From positions 1 through 64,000 of the forward strand of contig JACNLC010000056.1 in NCBI GenBank assembly GCA_014381725.1: a stretch of DNA of 64,000 nt, written 5' to 3'. The position numbers were made by a program, and so were the translations under genes. The notes beneath the pieces are model-generated. The model was not told the DNA's origin, did not search any database, and saw only the letters and a program-made list of their open reading frames with translations. Below are positions 54,463 through 63,841 of this stretch, piece after piece. The stretch is from Fidelibacterota bacterium. Lineage in GTDB: Bacteria > Fidelibacterota > Marinisomatia > SCGC-AAA003-L08 > JACNLC01. Position 1 is the first letter of the stretch. Every line of letters begins with the position of its first letter.

Positions 54463-56693
54463 CTAAAATTTATCCTAAATCCGATAGTTGGTAAAATTGG
54501 TAACATTTTGAGTTCATCTTTTTCAGCAGGTTCTCCATCATCAAGTGAATCGGTATCCCAATAAACTCCCTCAATATTTCTGTGATTATAAATATTTATG
54601 ATATTCAAATAGAAATCTCCATCAAACCACGAATTAGTAAAATGTCGAGTTAAACTTACATCTAACCTATGATAATTTGGTAATCGTTCATTGTTTCGTG
54701 TTCCGGGAATTTGTTGATAAGTTGGGTCTTCGTTGCCGGGTTCCCAATACGGATAAGTCCCCAACATTTTTGTATATGGATATCCATCTCCAAATTGAAA
54801 TACTGAACCCAAACTCCATTTTTTGTTAATCTCCCAATTTACCATAGATTTAAACTCGTGTCGACGGTCCCAATTTGCCCAATATTTTGGTTCATCTGCA
54901 ATTTCTTTTACTACATAAGAATGAGTGTAACTGATATTTCCTGTAACACTTCCAACTTTTTTCTCAACCATAAATTCAGCACCCCAAGCAACGGCATCTG
55001 ATGGAGTGAACATATCACTTACTGTTGGGTTATCAAATCCACTATTATCATCCATAGAAGCTCTATCTTCTTTGTAAACCAACAGATTGTTCATCGTTTT
55101 CGCGTAGAATTCTGCAGTAAAATTGTAATTATAGGAAAAATACTCAAATCCCAAAATTGCTTGGTCACCGTATTGCGTTGGAACTGTTTTGTCCTGTGCA
55201 ATCCATGCATTTATAATTTGGATACTGTATTCATCGTTCATTGTAAAAATATGTTGATAATATCTACCAACAGAAAATGAAAATGCAGAATTATCAGTAA
55301 CAAGTCTTTTAACTGAAAATCGAGAAGTATTAGTTAACGGTTCTTCAGCCCAATCATAATAATTCCATCTAAATCCAACTTGGAAAACCCACGGATGATA
55401 ATTTAATTTTTGATTATAATAAATTGCACCATAGATTGGAGTTTGATGGATTTCAGCAATTTCAATTGAGTCATTAAAAGTAGCAAGATAATGAATTTCC
55501 AAGTCTTTCAGTTCAACACCGAATTTCAGTTGATTATTGTCAGAAACAAAATAAGTCAAATCGCCTTTTGCAGTTCTATCAACAATGTCATCATCTTCTT
55601 TAAGAAAACCGCCCATATCCATATTTATCCAAAATCTAGAATCAGCAATCAAGAAATTGGAAAATAATTTTTCGTTAAATAAATGTCTCCATCTAGCACT
55701 AATAGTTCTGTTTCCCCAATTGAATCCCATTAAAATTTCTGGCCAATCAAATTTGTCATCACCACTATAGATACTGAACGAAACTCTGTCATTTTCAGTA
55801 AAATCTTGGAAAATATTGCCTTGAAAATCAAAAAAATAATATGGAAATGTGAAATCGATTATTTTGGCATTGTTCATAATTTCAATCATTTTATCAATAT
55901 AAGTTCTGCGTGCAGTGAGCAGAAATCCACCTTTTCCAATTGGTCCTTCAATCAACGCTTTTGATGAAATTAAACTAATTTCCACACTACCGGCAAATTT
56001 TTTGGAGTTTCCATACTTACTGCGGATATCTAAAACTCCTGATAATCGCCCACCATATTGTGCTGGATAAGCACCTTTTACCAGTTCAGCTTCATGGACA
56101 CCTTCCGTAATAAAGTTGGAGAATACTCCTCCTAGATGTGATGGGTTATAGACTGTAATTCCATCATACAAAATCAAGTTTTGGTCAGTATTTCCACCGC
56201 GGATGATAAGTCCACTTGATAGTTCGGATTGAGAACGAATTCCCGGTAACATCTGAATAGTTCGGAATAAATCTGTTTCTCCCATCTGAGGAAGTTTTCT
56301 AAGTTTAAGAGGATTTATGGTTATTCGGCTGGTTAAAATTTCTCTCTGAAATTTCTTTTTCTCGGCGGTTACTTCTACAGCTTCTCCTTCAATCATTTTT
56401 GACTTGAGTTCTACATCAATCCGTGTATTTTTGTTTGATGTGATGTTTATAGGAATTTCTTTAAATTCGTAGCCAAGATAACTGGTCTGAAGTATGTAAT
56501 CTCCCTGTTTTACGGAATTTATCACAAAATAACCGTCGGTATTAGCAGCGGTTCCGTAATTTGTATTTTTCAAAAATACATTTGCTCCGATGAGTGCTTC
56601 ACCGGATTCTGCATCTGTAATAAATCCAGAAATGGTTGTCAGCGATGTGCTGAAACCAAATGTTGCTAAAATTGTAATTAAGAATAATTTCAT
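54459..56693 (-). CDS. TonB-dependent receptor with carboxypeptidase-regulatory-like domain
   Basis: A 744-residue outer-membrane receptor. A signal peptide is followed by a CarboxypepD_reg-like domain (ISGFITDAESGEALIGANVFL, residues 22-100). The plug has PQMGETDLFRTIQMLPGIRS, ELSSGLIIRGGNTDQNLILYDG and GRLSGVLDIRSKYG. The barrel has about 22 strands, ending TIGFRINFR. Together with DUF4249 it forms a common FCB uptake pair; the substrate may be linked to the NPP enzyme that follows. It begins the minus-strand operon, divergent from rarA, and has no clear ribosome-binding site. Confidence 0.9.
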   Translation of the reverse strand: MKLFLITILATFGFSTSLTTISGFITDAESGEALIGANVFLKNTNYGTAANTDGYFVINSVKQGDYILQTSYLGYEFKEIPINITSNKNTRIDVELKSKMIEGEAVEVTAEKKKFQREILTSRITINPLKLRKLPQMGETDLFRTIQMLPGIRSQSELSSGLIIRGGNTDQNLILYDGITVYNPSHLGGVFSNFITEGVHEAELVKGAYPAQYGGRLSGVLDIRSKYGNSKKFAGSVEISLISSKALIEGPIGKGGFLLTARRTYIDKMIEIMNNAKIIDFTFPYYFFDFQGNIFQDFTENDRVSFSIYSGDDKFDWPEILMGFNWGNRTISARWRHLFNEKLFSNFLIADSRFWINMDMGGFLKEDDDIVDRTAKGDLTYFVSDNNQLKFGVELKDLEIHYLATFNDSIEIAEIHQTPIYGAIYYNQKLNYHPWVFQVGFRWNYYDWAEEPLTNTSRFSVKRLVTDNSAFSFSVGRYYQHIFTMNDEYSIQIINAWIAQDKTVPTQYGDQAILGFEYFSYNYNFTAEFYAKTMNNLLVYKEDRASMDDNSGFDNPTVSDMFTPSDAVAWGAEFMVEKKVGSVTGNISYTHSYVVKEIADEPKYWANWDRRHEFKSMVNWEINKKWSLGSVFQFGDGYPYTKMLGTYPYWEPGNEDPTYQQIPGTRNNERLPNYHRLDVSLTRHFTNSWFDGDFYLNIINIYNHRNIEGVYWDTDSLDDGEPAEKDELKMLPILPTIGFRINFR

Positions 56694-56884
56694 TCGTTAT
56701 GATTAATTTTATCGTTTACACAAGTGAAATATTAGGAGGTTATTCATATCTTCTCAAAGTAATTTCCAACTTTGGTGGAAAGAAATGATTCCCGTAACTT
56801 TAGAGAGTGATTATTAAGAGAAAATTGGTTGCTTGGTGCTAGGAGCTCGGTGTTAGATATTAGATTTTCACTTTTCACTTTATT

Positions 56885-58195
56885 ATGACAGAAAAAGAAA
56901 CTATACAATTAACAGGAAATTTACCACCATTGGCAGAGCGGATTCGTCCGCATACGCTTACCGATTTCATTGGGCAATCGTCGTTGCTAAATGAGAATAG
57001 TCTGCTTATTCATTCGCTGAAGCAAGGACAGTTATTCTCAATGATTTTTTGGGGACCTCCAGGAACTGGAAAAACTACACTTGCCAAAATCATAGCAAAG
57101 GAATCCAAAGCACAATTATTTGCAATTTCTGCTGTTTCTTCCGGAGTGAAAGATGTCCGAAAAATAATTGCAACAGCCAAAGAATCGCTCAAACTTGGCA
57201 CCACCACATTATTGTTTATTGATGAAATTCATCGGTTCAGCAAATCCCAGCAGGATGCCTTGCTCCATGCAGTTGAGGATGGCTCGATTATTTTGATTGG
57301 AGCAACAACAGAAAATCCATCATTTGAAGTAATTTCTCCACTTTTGTCTCGATGCAAAGTCCTAAAACTAAACTCATTCACAGAAACTGAATTACAAAAT
57401 ATTCTACAAAGAGCAATTGTTGAAGATATTGTTCTGTCACAAAAAATGATTAGTTTTGATGATGGGATGGAAAAATTATTAATTCAATCTTCAGGCGGTG
57501 ATGCACGAAAAATGCTCAACACTTTGGAGTTAACGGTTTCACTCCACAATGAAAGTAAAATCAAAATTACGAAATCTAATTTACAAGAAGCCCTTCAGCA
57601 GAAAAATATCATTTATGACAAAACTGGTGATTATCATTACGATACTATTTCTGCGTTCATTAAATCGGTGCGTGGCTCTGATCCTGATGCATCTGTGTAT
57701 TGGTTGGCGATTATGCTCGAAGCTGGCGAAAAACCGGAATTTATCGCTCGCCGATTAATAATTTTAGCATCCGAAGATATTGGTAACTCCGACCCTTACG
57801 CAGTAATGTTGGCAAATTCTGCAATGCAATCTGTCCACAGTGTTGGGATGCCGGAAAGTATGATAATTCTCGGACAAGTTACTACTTATTTAGCAAGTGC
57901 GCCAAAGAGCAATGCCGCAAATCAGGCAATCCAGTCTGCAATGGATTTTGTTAAAAAACACGGAGCAGGTTCTGTGCCATTGCATCTGCGAAATGCTCCA
58001 ACAAAATTGATGAAGGATTTAGATTACGGGAAAGGTTATCAATATCCGCACTCCAAACCTGAACATTTTGTAAAAGAAAAATATTTCCCAGATTCATTTC
58101 AATCATCGCCATCGTTTTACAAACCTACCACTCAGGGCAGAGAAAAATTTCTAAAAGAACGACTCATTCATTTATGGAAAGACCGATATAAATGA
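56885..58195 (+). CDS. rarA: RarA/MgsA recombination factor (AAA+ ATPase)
   Basis: A 436-residue AAA+ ATPase that acts at stalled replication forks. It has PPLAERIRPHTLTDFIGQSSLL, Walker A in WGPPGTGKTTLAK near residue 57, Walker B in LLFIDEIHRFSKSQQDALLHAVEDG, sensor 1 GATTENPSFE, the arginine finger SRCKV, and the C-terminal FIKSVRGSDPDASVYWLA and AIQSAMDFVKKHGAGSVPLHLRNAP blocks. Length is normal (447 in E. coli). The stop overlaps the LptD-like gene as ATGA. Confidence 0.96.
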   Translation: MTEKETIQLTGNLPPLAERIRPHTLTDFIGQSSLLNENSLLIHSLKQGQLFSMIFWGPPGTGKTTLAKIIAKESKAQLFAISAVSSGVKDVRKIIATAKESLKLGTTTLLFIDEIHRFSKSQQDALLHAVEDGSIILIGATTENPSFEVISPLLSRCKVLKLNSFTETELQNILQRAIVEDIVLSQKMISFDDGMEKLLIQSSGGDARKMLNTLELTVSLHNESKIKITKSNLQEALQQKNIIYDKTGDYHYDTISAFIKSVRGSDPDASVYWLAIMLEAGEKPEFIARRLIILASEDIGNSDPYAVMLANSAMQSVHSVGMPESMIILGQVTTYLASAPKSNAANQAIQSAMDFVKKHGAGSVPLHLRNAPTKLMKDLDYGKGYQYPHSKPEHFVKEKYFPDSFQSSPSFYKPTTQGREKFLKERLIHLWKDRYK

Positions 58196-61100
58196 GATTT
58201 GCAATCGTCATATTATTGTTATTAGCTTTTGCATTTTCCACCGAAGATGAACGATTGAGAATTATCAATGCCGAAATTTTAGAAAATACAACAATTGATG
58301 ACCAATCCATTAGACAATTTCGAGGGAATGTAATCTTTCAACGAGGCGATATGATGTTATATACAGACGAAGCCACACACTATCAAAACCTCGACGAATT
58401 TCATTTAACCGGTTCCGTAAAAATGACCGAAAATTTGGATACACTGACTTGCAAGAAACTAAAATATTTTAGCAAGGATATAAATTATCTGAAAGCAATT
58501 GACGATGTTCGATTTCGTCAAGATGACCGAATAATATTTTGTGACTCGCTAAATTACTGGACAGACCAAGACTATGGTGTGGCGATGGGAAATGTTAGAA
58601 TGCATGAAAAAGATAAAAATCTTACAACAGATATTTTCCGATATACTGAAACAGAAGGCTTTAGAGGGATGTCATTTTCTGCAGAAAACAACACAAAATT
58701 TCAAGATGGAAACCGAATTATCAGCGCATCAGTAATCAAATATGATGACTATATTCAACAGATGATTTTGGATGAAAATTGCTCGGTTTCCGAAGACGGA
58801 CAAGAACTATCCGGCACAAGAATAATCATTCAATATGCGGATAGTATTTTGCAGAATATTGCTGTTTCCGAAAACGCCACTGCCTATCACAATTTAAGTG
58901 CAAAAATTCGTGCGGAATCAGAATTTCAAAATTTTAGAGATGCGATGAGCAGCACCAAAATGTTTGCTCAATTTACCGACAATGAAATTTCCATATTGCA
59001 ACTTATTGGTATGGCTGAAACAATTTACAATGTTGTTGATGATTCGCTTTTGATGGGAGTAAATTCTGCAACTGGCGATACAATTACTATTTCGTTTATT
59101 GATGAAGAAATGAATAGAATTGAAGTTTTGGGTGGCGCTAGAGGTAAGTTCACTCCAGAAGCAGGGAATGCCAAAGTTGATTCCACAGTTTCATATAGAG
59201 CAGAATATCTGGATTATCACATAAACGAGCAACTGACTTATCTAGAAAAAGATGCAGTTGTCAGTTATCAAGATACTAAACTTACTTCGGAATTTATCGA
59301 AGCTAATTGGAATACAAATCTACTGACAGCTAAGGCAGATGAAGATATTTTCCCGACAGTAATTTCAGAATCAAACGAACCGATGAGTGGCGATTTTATG
59401 GAATTTGATTTGCTTACAAAACACGGTCGAGTGAATCAGGGGAAAACCAAATTTAACAACGGAAATTATTACGGTGATGAAATTTTTAGAGACGAACCTA
59501 ATATTTACCATGTGGATGAGAGTGTTTACACCACTTGCGATAATGAAAATCCGCATTACTATCTCGGTAGTAACAAAATGAAAATGGTTTCTGGCGACAG
59601 AGTTGTTGCCAAACCTTTAGTGTTGTTTATTCAAGATATCCCAATAGTTGGGATTCCATTTGCAGTTTTCCCAAACAAGGGAGGAGGACGAAGAAGTGGC
59701 TGGATTATGCCATCTTTTGATGTTGTCAGGGGTTCAACTTTGCTTAGGGGATTAGGGTACTTTTGGGCTCCAAACGATTATTGGGATGCGTTAGTAAAAG
59801 CAAATTTCCACGATCAAGCTGGAATTGACTTATATGGAAAAATCCGCTACGAAAAACGATATTCATTTTCGGGTTCATTAAGTTCTACAGTTCATAGAAA
59901 AGTTGTGGATTCAGAAATTACTAATATTTTCTCTGAATACAACCAAAGTTGGGATTTGAAATGGCGACATTCACACACAATTGACCCAACACAGAAATTT
60001 AGTGTAAATGCAACTTATGTCTCTAGTAGTTCAATGTATCAAGATTATGGTTGGGATCAAAATACTCGCTTAACACAAAAAATTGAATCTAGAGCGAATT
60101 ACTCTAAAAACTGGCCGGGGACAAAAAATTCTATGTCTGTAAGTTTGTCAGATAGTTATGATTTGATGGCGATAGCAAAACTACCATCGGAAGTTAGTAA
60201 AGATTCAGGCGAAGTTTACATTGACAGAACACAAACACTTCCTAGTGTGAATTTTAGACGCGGACAAACCCAGATTTTTGGTAACGGGAAAAAATCTAAA
60301 TGGTATCATTCAATTTATGCGTCAATGTCGAGCAATTACACAGCAAATAGAAAAATCGGGTTAATTGCAATGAATGACTCAACTTGGAGTAACAATCGGG
60401 ATTATACTAATAGTGAGAAAATTACTCATTCATTTTCGTTGTCCTCACCTCAAACATTTTTTGGGTGGTTAACGCTTAATCATAGAGTTAGTTTAAAGGA
60501 AGAGTGGATTTTCAAATTTCGAGAAGCCGACATCGATGATGAAACTGGATTGTTTGCAAGAGATACAAATAACACTATTTTGTATTCGGAAGTTGAGAAA
60601 TTTATTCCACGACATACCGGTTCGGCATCAATTTCTACAAGCACCAAATTGTATGGTATATTCCCGATTTCTATTGGAAGTTTAGAAGCATTGAGACATG
60701 TTGCATCTCCAAGCATTGGATTATCTTGGAAACCAGATTTTTCCAAACAGATGTTTGGTTATGATTTGGGTTATTTCCAAAAAGATGCAGAAGGCGAATT
60801 GTTTGATAAATTCTCTGGCTCTATGATTGGTTCTACATCAAAAACTGAACAACAATCAATAAGCTTGGGACTTAACAATGTTTTTCAAGCAAAAATAAAA
60901 TCCGGTGATAGCTACAAGAAAATTGATTTTTTAACTTGGTCACTAAATTCTGGATATAACGCAGTTGCTGATAGTTTAAAATTTTCTACAATCCGGTCAT
61001 CTATTCGCACCAATATCCCCGGTGGATTGAAGCTCGATATTTCAATGACTCACGATCCTTACGCCTTACTACCGGACTCAAGTGGAAATTACAAACGAAT

Positions 61101-61626
61101 GGATGAATTTTTGGAATTCCCAAGAATGACATCAATGAGTGCGTCCACCAGACTAAAACTAAATGGTGGACGGTTTATGGGATTTGCACCAACCGAGCCG
61201 GATACATCCGAAAATTTACTGGACGAAATGGAAGATGATTTAATTATCACAGAAGACAATTTTGAACCAATAATTTCTGACGGAAACCTTTGGGAAGCAT
61301 CTTTGAGTCTGCGATATTCTTTGTCTCAAATAATTAGTGGTGCTGAAATAATAGATAATGAAACCTTTTGGGCAAATCTCGGATTAAATATTCAAGTAAC
61401 GGAAAATTGGAAATTGCGATATAGCACTCGCTTTGATTTACTCGAAAAGGAAATGGTTAGTCACAGCTTTGATTTTTACAGACCACTACATTGTTGGGAG
61501 TTTAGTTTTAGGTGGACTCCATCAGGAGCAGGTCAAGGGTTTTTCTTGAAAATCAACATCAAAAATTCAGATTTAAAAGACATCAAACTTGAATCCCATG
61601 GTGGTAAAAGTTTTTGGAGACTTTAG
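58192..61626 (+). CDS. LptD/OstA-family LPS-assembly outer-membrane protein
   Basis: A 1144-residue outer-membrane protein. A signal peptide (FAIVILLLLAFAFS) is followed by two stretches of OstA/LptA-like beta-jellyroll repeats (residues about 20-420: FRGNVIFQRGDMMLYTDEA, HLTGSVKMTENLDTLTC). Next is the LptD barrel (about 450-1144), with YTTCDNENPHYYLGSNKMK, PIVGIPFAVFPNKGGGRRSGWIMPSF and GYFWAPNDYWDALVKANF. It is larger than E. coli LptD (784) because of the longer N-terminal jellyroll, which is usual in FCB bacteria. It receives LPS from the Lpt bridge and places it on the surface. Confidence 0.85.
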   Translation: MRFAIVILLLLAFAFSTEDERLRIINAEILENTTIDDQSIRQFRGNVIFQRGDMMLYTDEATHYQNLDEFHLTGSVKMTENLDTLTCKKLKYFSKDINYLKAIDDVRFRQDDRIIFCDSLNYWTDQDYGVAMGNVRMHEKDKNLTTDIFRYTETEGFRGMSFSAENNTKFQDGNRIISASVIKYDDYIQQMILDENCSVSEDGQELSGTRIIIQYADSILQNIAVSENATAYHNLSAKIRAESEFQNFRDAMSSTKMFAQFTDNEISILQLIGMAETIYNVVDDSLLMGVNSATGDTITISFIDEEMNRIEVLGGARGKFTPEAGNAKVDSTVSYRAEYLDYHINEQLTYLEKDAVVSYQDTKLTSEFIEANWNTNLLTAKADEDIFPTVISESNEPMSGDFMEFDLLTKHGRVNQGKTKFNNGNYYGDEIFRDEPNIYHVDESVYTTCDNENPHYYLGSNKMKMVSGDRVVAKPLVLFIQDIPIVGIPFAVFPNKGGGRRSGWIMPSFDVVRGSTLLRGLGYFWAPNDYWDALVKANFHDQAGIDLYGKIRYEKRYSFSGSLSSTVHRKVVDSEITNIFSEYNQSWDLKWRHSHTIDPTQKFSVNATYVSSSSMYQDYGWDQNTRLTQKIESRANYSKNWPGTKNSMSVSLSDSYDLMAIAKLPSEVSKDSGEVYIDRTQTLPSVNFRRGQTQIFGNGKKSKWYHSIYASMSSNYTANRKIGLIAMNDSTWSNNRDYTNSEKITHSFSLSSPQTFFGWLTLNHRVSLKEEWIFKFREADIDDETGLFARDTNNTILYSEVEKFIPRHTGSASISTSTKLYGIFPISIGSLEALRHVASPSIGLSWKPDFSKQMFGYDLGYFQKDAEGELFDKFSGSMIGSTSKTEQQSISLGLNNVFQAKIKSGDSYKKIDFLTWSLNSGYNAVADSLKFSTIRSSIRTNIPGGLKLDISMTHDPYALLPDSSGNYKRMDEFLEFPRMTSMSASTRLKLNGGRFMGFAPTEPDTSENLLDEMEDDLIITEDNFEPIISDGNLWEASLSLRYSLSQIISGAEIIDNETFWANLGLNIQVTENWKLRYSTRFDLLEKEMVSHSFDFYRPLHCWEFSFRWTPSGAGQGFFLKINIKNSDLKDIKLESHGGKSFWRL

Positions 61627-61926
61627 GAAAGCGGGAGTAGTAACAGTCGCAGTAAGCAGTGGCAGTAGGCAGAAAGCGGAATCGATTTTAAAAACAGTTA
61701 GAGATGTTTGAAAAATTGATGTGATTTTGGGGTTATGAATTGATTGCAATATATTACTTGAAGGTTTTTCCATCCAGATTTTAGTCGACGCCATTTAGAA
61801 AGCAGAGTACAACCATCCTCCAATCTCAATTTTATTGATGAAAGTTTTATACCCATTTCCATCTCAATCTCAATCTTCGCTTAACAAATTGAGAGTTCTA
61901 TTTTCCTGTTTTATTATTTACAGCCA
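61627..61926. other. Intergenic stretch with short GCAGT repeats
   Basis: The space between the LptD-like gene and the 62-kb gene string has no credible ORF. Near 61649-61675 CAGT/GCAG words repeat (GCAGTAAGCAGTGGCAGT, then AGGCAG). The remainder is A/T-rich, and base composition changes from its neighbours. It marks the border between the conserved region and the accessory string. Confidence 0.5.
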
Positions 61927-61972
61927 CTAACGGTTAAGGCTATATGTTGTTTTAATGGCTTACAGCAGTTAG
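61927..61972 (-). other. attC-like imperfect palindrome at the end of the gene string
   Basis: CTAAC (61927-61931) pairs with GTTAG (61968-61972), with a second inner pairing of TAAG with CTTA after unpaired bases. The centre, TATATGTTGTTTTAA, is unpaired. Box pairs separated by an asymmetric bulge are the plan of integron attC sites. The GIY-YIG stop codon lies inside the outer box, as often seen in gene cassettes. No integrase is in the window. Confidence 0.35.
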
Positions 61973-62508
61973 CACACGAACTTTTCACGATATGCATCTC
62001 TTATTGCTTTGCGGCGTTCTTTATTGGTAGCAATAAAAGGATTGGTATTCCCCTGAATATTTAATGGTGGTGAATATTTCCTTATCATTTCTTCTTCAAT
62101 GGATTTATATTGGTCACTGAGACAATATTTAATATACACATAATTATCCAGGAATTCATTGAGTTTATCTTGCTGGCTTAGGCATTCGATATCACTATGG
62201 TTTGCCATGTATGAATGCCTTAATGTGGACAGAGTACCATTACAAATGTTTACATGTTTTATATTAATTATCCCGAGATGCCACCTAAGCCGTTGCTTCA
62301 TGTTTTGTGCCTTACCAATATAAACCAACCCAAGTTTTATCTTTCCGTGTTTTTCAAAATTAACTGGACAGACACCTTTTAGTAGTTTCAGGCCTTTTTC
62401 ATCAACAAAGTGCATATAAACTCCACTTTCCGTGGAATAAGAATCTATGTTATTTCGGATATTTAACGCCGACTCAATTTCTGAAAATACAACCATCTCT
62501 TTATCCAT
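61969..62508 (-). CDS. GIY-YIG nuclease-domain protein
   Basis: A 179-residue protein with a GIY-YIG-type domain: SGVYMHFVDEKG (first strand, VYMH in place of GIY), LVYIGKAQNMKQRLRWHL (YIG motif and the Arg helix), TLRHSYMAN, and the metal Glu region KSIEEEMIRKYSPPLNIQGN. A basic tail (TNKERRKAIRDAYREKF) may bind DNA. It is probably an endonuclease of a restriction, defence or repair system. The start overlaps the YaaA-like stop by 8 bases. It is the last gene of the string and ends in the attC-like palindrome. Confidence 0.82.
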   Translation of the reverse strand: MDKEMVVFSEIESALNIRNNIDSYSTESGVYMHFVDEKGLKLLKGVCPVNFEKHGKIKLGLVYIGKAQNMKQRLRWHLGIINIKHVNICNGTLSTLRHSYMANHSDIECLSQQDKLNEFLDNYVYIKYCLSDQYKSIEEEMIRKYSPPLNIQGNTNPFIATNKERRKAIRDAYREKFVC

Positions 62509-63178
62509 TAGCTATACATTTCACCTTTCTTGTAAATTTAAAAGAACCGCAACCCAAATCAGTAGCTAACTGTAAGCCGTGATTATATGGCGTGTGGTAA
62601 GAATTTCCATTTACAACATTGCAATGAGTTACCCCTTTAAGCGTGGTATGACCTCCTAACAATGGTGTGGCCGATTGGTTAACCACAGTATAGTAGCCTG
62701 TACTGGTGCCACAATAAAATCGAATATATTCTATTTTATTGTGATTGACATAATCCGAAAGAAAGGCTGGGAAATTTAGTGCCCAAAAGCCATTTTTTGA
62801 TATCGGCATTATCAGATTGTAATCATTTATTAAGGATTCTGGATGTAATGGTCCATAAAGTGCCGACAAAATAAGAAGCTTTGGTTTTCCTTCGATGTTG
62901 GTATTATTTCGGATGCATTTGGACAAAGTTGGAAATGCTGTATATAAATTCCCATTATATCTATCAATCGCAGGCATATATTGATCACTATGTTTAATAT
63001 GCTGAGCTATGTGATCTTTTCTAATATCGACGAGATTCTTGTATGCACTTGGACATATGTATTTTGATAAGGGGTCGCTGTAATTTTTTGGTAAGGGTTT
63101 ACCACCACTACTTTTTCTTGCACAGCAAGGAATTATCAACAAAGTGTTTTTGTTAATATTATTTACATCCCTATTCAT
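62501..63178 (-). CDS. YaaA-like protein (distant, DUF6884-like)
   Basis: A 225-residue protein. It has LLIIPCCARKSSGGKPLP at the start, AIDRYNGNLYTAFPTLSK in the middle, and KLLILSALYGPLHPESLINDYNLIMP, the hallmark of YaaA (YxGxVYxGL and ILSxLYGxLxPxDLIxPYRL). YaaA is a DNA-binding protein that protects against peroxide; distant relatives occur near DNA-modification and defence genes. The early PCCARK motif recalls DUF6884. It overlaps both neighbours by 8 bases each, so it is translated with the GIY-YIG protein. Confidence 0.7.
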   Translation of the reverse strand: MNRDVNNINKNTLLIIPCCARKSSGGKPLPKNYSDPLSKYICPSAYKNLVDIRKDHIAQHIKHSDQYMPAIDRYNGNLYTAFPTLSKCIRNNTNIEGKPKLLILSALYGPLHPESLINDYNLIMPISKNGFWALNFPAFLSDYVNHNKIEYIRFYCGTSTGYYTVVNQSATPLLGGHTTLKGVTHCNVVNGNSYHTPYNHGLQLATDLGCGSFKFTRKVKCIANG

Positions 63179-63671
63179 TTTCGTTTTTTTCGATTTTCCC
63201 TAGATGCCAAAGCTTGTAGGCCACAGTTGTGGCTCCTTGATTGGTTTTTGCTGGCTTTGGATCACCATCCATATTAAACTCATCTTCAAAGCACTTCTTA
63301 ACCTCATCCCATAAACCTGTTAGCGATATCCTCTTTGTTTGTTTTGATAAAATATCGATTGCGAGTAGTGAATAGACGCCGTTCTTTGAATGATTTTTCA
63401 GCACATCACGAAGCGAGCTGGTCGTATCGTAGCTCATCTTGGCCCCCTGAATTCTTCCAAGTTTATACAATGTCTTTGTTCCGTTCTTCGGGCAGCCCTT
63501 TTTGCCGCTGTCTTCACTTGTTCCTTCAAGGTCCGTTTTGTATGTATCCCACCAAGCGTCATTCCATTTCTTACCATCTTTTTCCACTTTTTCGATAGTG
63601 CCGTAAACCCAGTCTGTAAGGTCTACTAAATAAAATGTATTGTCTTTTGTTGTTTGTTTATTATTTGTCAT
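63171..63671 (-). CDS. Hypothetical protein in the GIY-YIG/YaaA string
   Basis: A 166-residue soluble protein I do not recognise. The first 60 residues are Trp- and Asp-rich (YLVDLTDWVYGTIEKVEKDG, NDAWWDTYKTDLEG). A following helical part has GVYSLLAIDILSKQTKRISLTGLWDEV, which resembles a small helix-turn-helix or restriction-linked region, and the end is YKLWHLGKIEKNE. Start and stop overlap the adjacent genes by 11 and 8 bases. The ribosome-binding site (AGGGAGG) lies within the preceding small ORF. Confidence 0.65.
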   Translation of the reverse strand: MTNNKQTTKDNTFYLVDLTDWVYGTIEKVEKDGKKWNDAWWDTYKTDLEGTSEDSGKKGCPKNGTKTLYKLGRIQGAKMSYDTTSSLRDVLKNHSKNGVYSLLAIDILSKQTKRISLTGLWDEVKKCFEDEFNMDGDPKPAKTNQGATTVAYKLWHLGKIEKNENE

Positions 63672-63831
63672 ATCCCTCCCTATTGTTATTTATAAGCTTT
63701 TTGTTTAATTCGTAAAATTCATCAAATTTGCCTTGTTTAAATTTAATACATCTTTTTTGTGATTCCAAATATCTGGTAAAGTTTGCAGTTGGTATTATTT
63801 TTCTTGATACACATTTGATTGATATTTTCAT
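63661..63831 (-). CDS. 56-residue hypothetical protein
   Basis: A small basic protein (KISIKCVSRKIIPTANFTRY, then QKRCIKFKQGKFDEFYELNK) with a perfect AAGGAGG seven to eight bases before its ATG. Its end overlaps the next gene by 11 bases. It has no signal or membrane helix. The ideal ribosome-binding site and the tight packing support it as a real gene; I recognise no family. Confidence 0.65.
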   Translation of the reverse strand: MKISIKCVSRKIIPTANFTRYLESQKRCIKFKQGKFDEFYELNKKLINNNREGYDK

Positions 63832-63841
63832 AATTGCCTCC

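Noticed and set aside
61573-61794. 73-codon minus-strand ORF after the LptD-like gene
   Set aside because: It overlaps the end of the LptD-like gene, lacks a ribosome-binding site and has no recognisable sequence.
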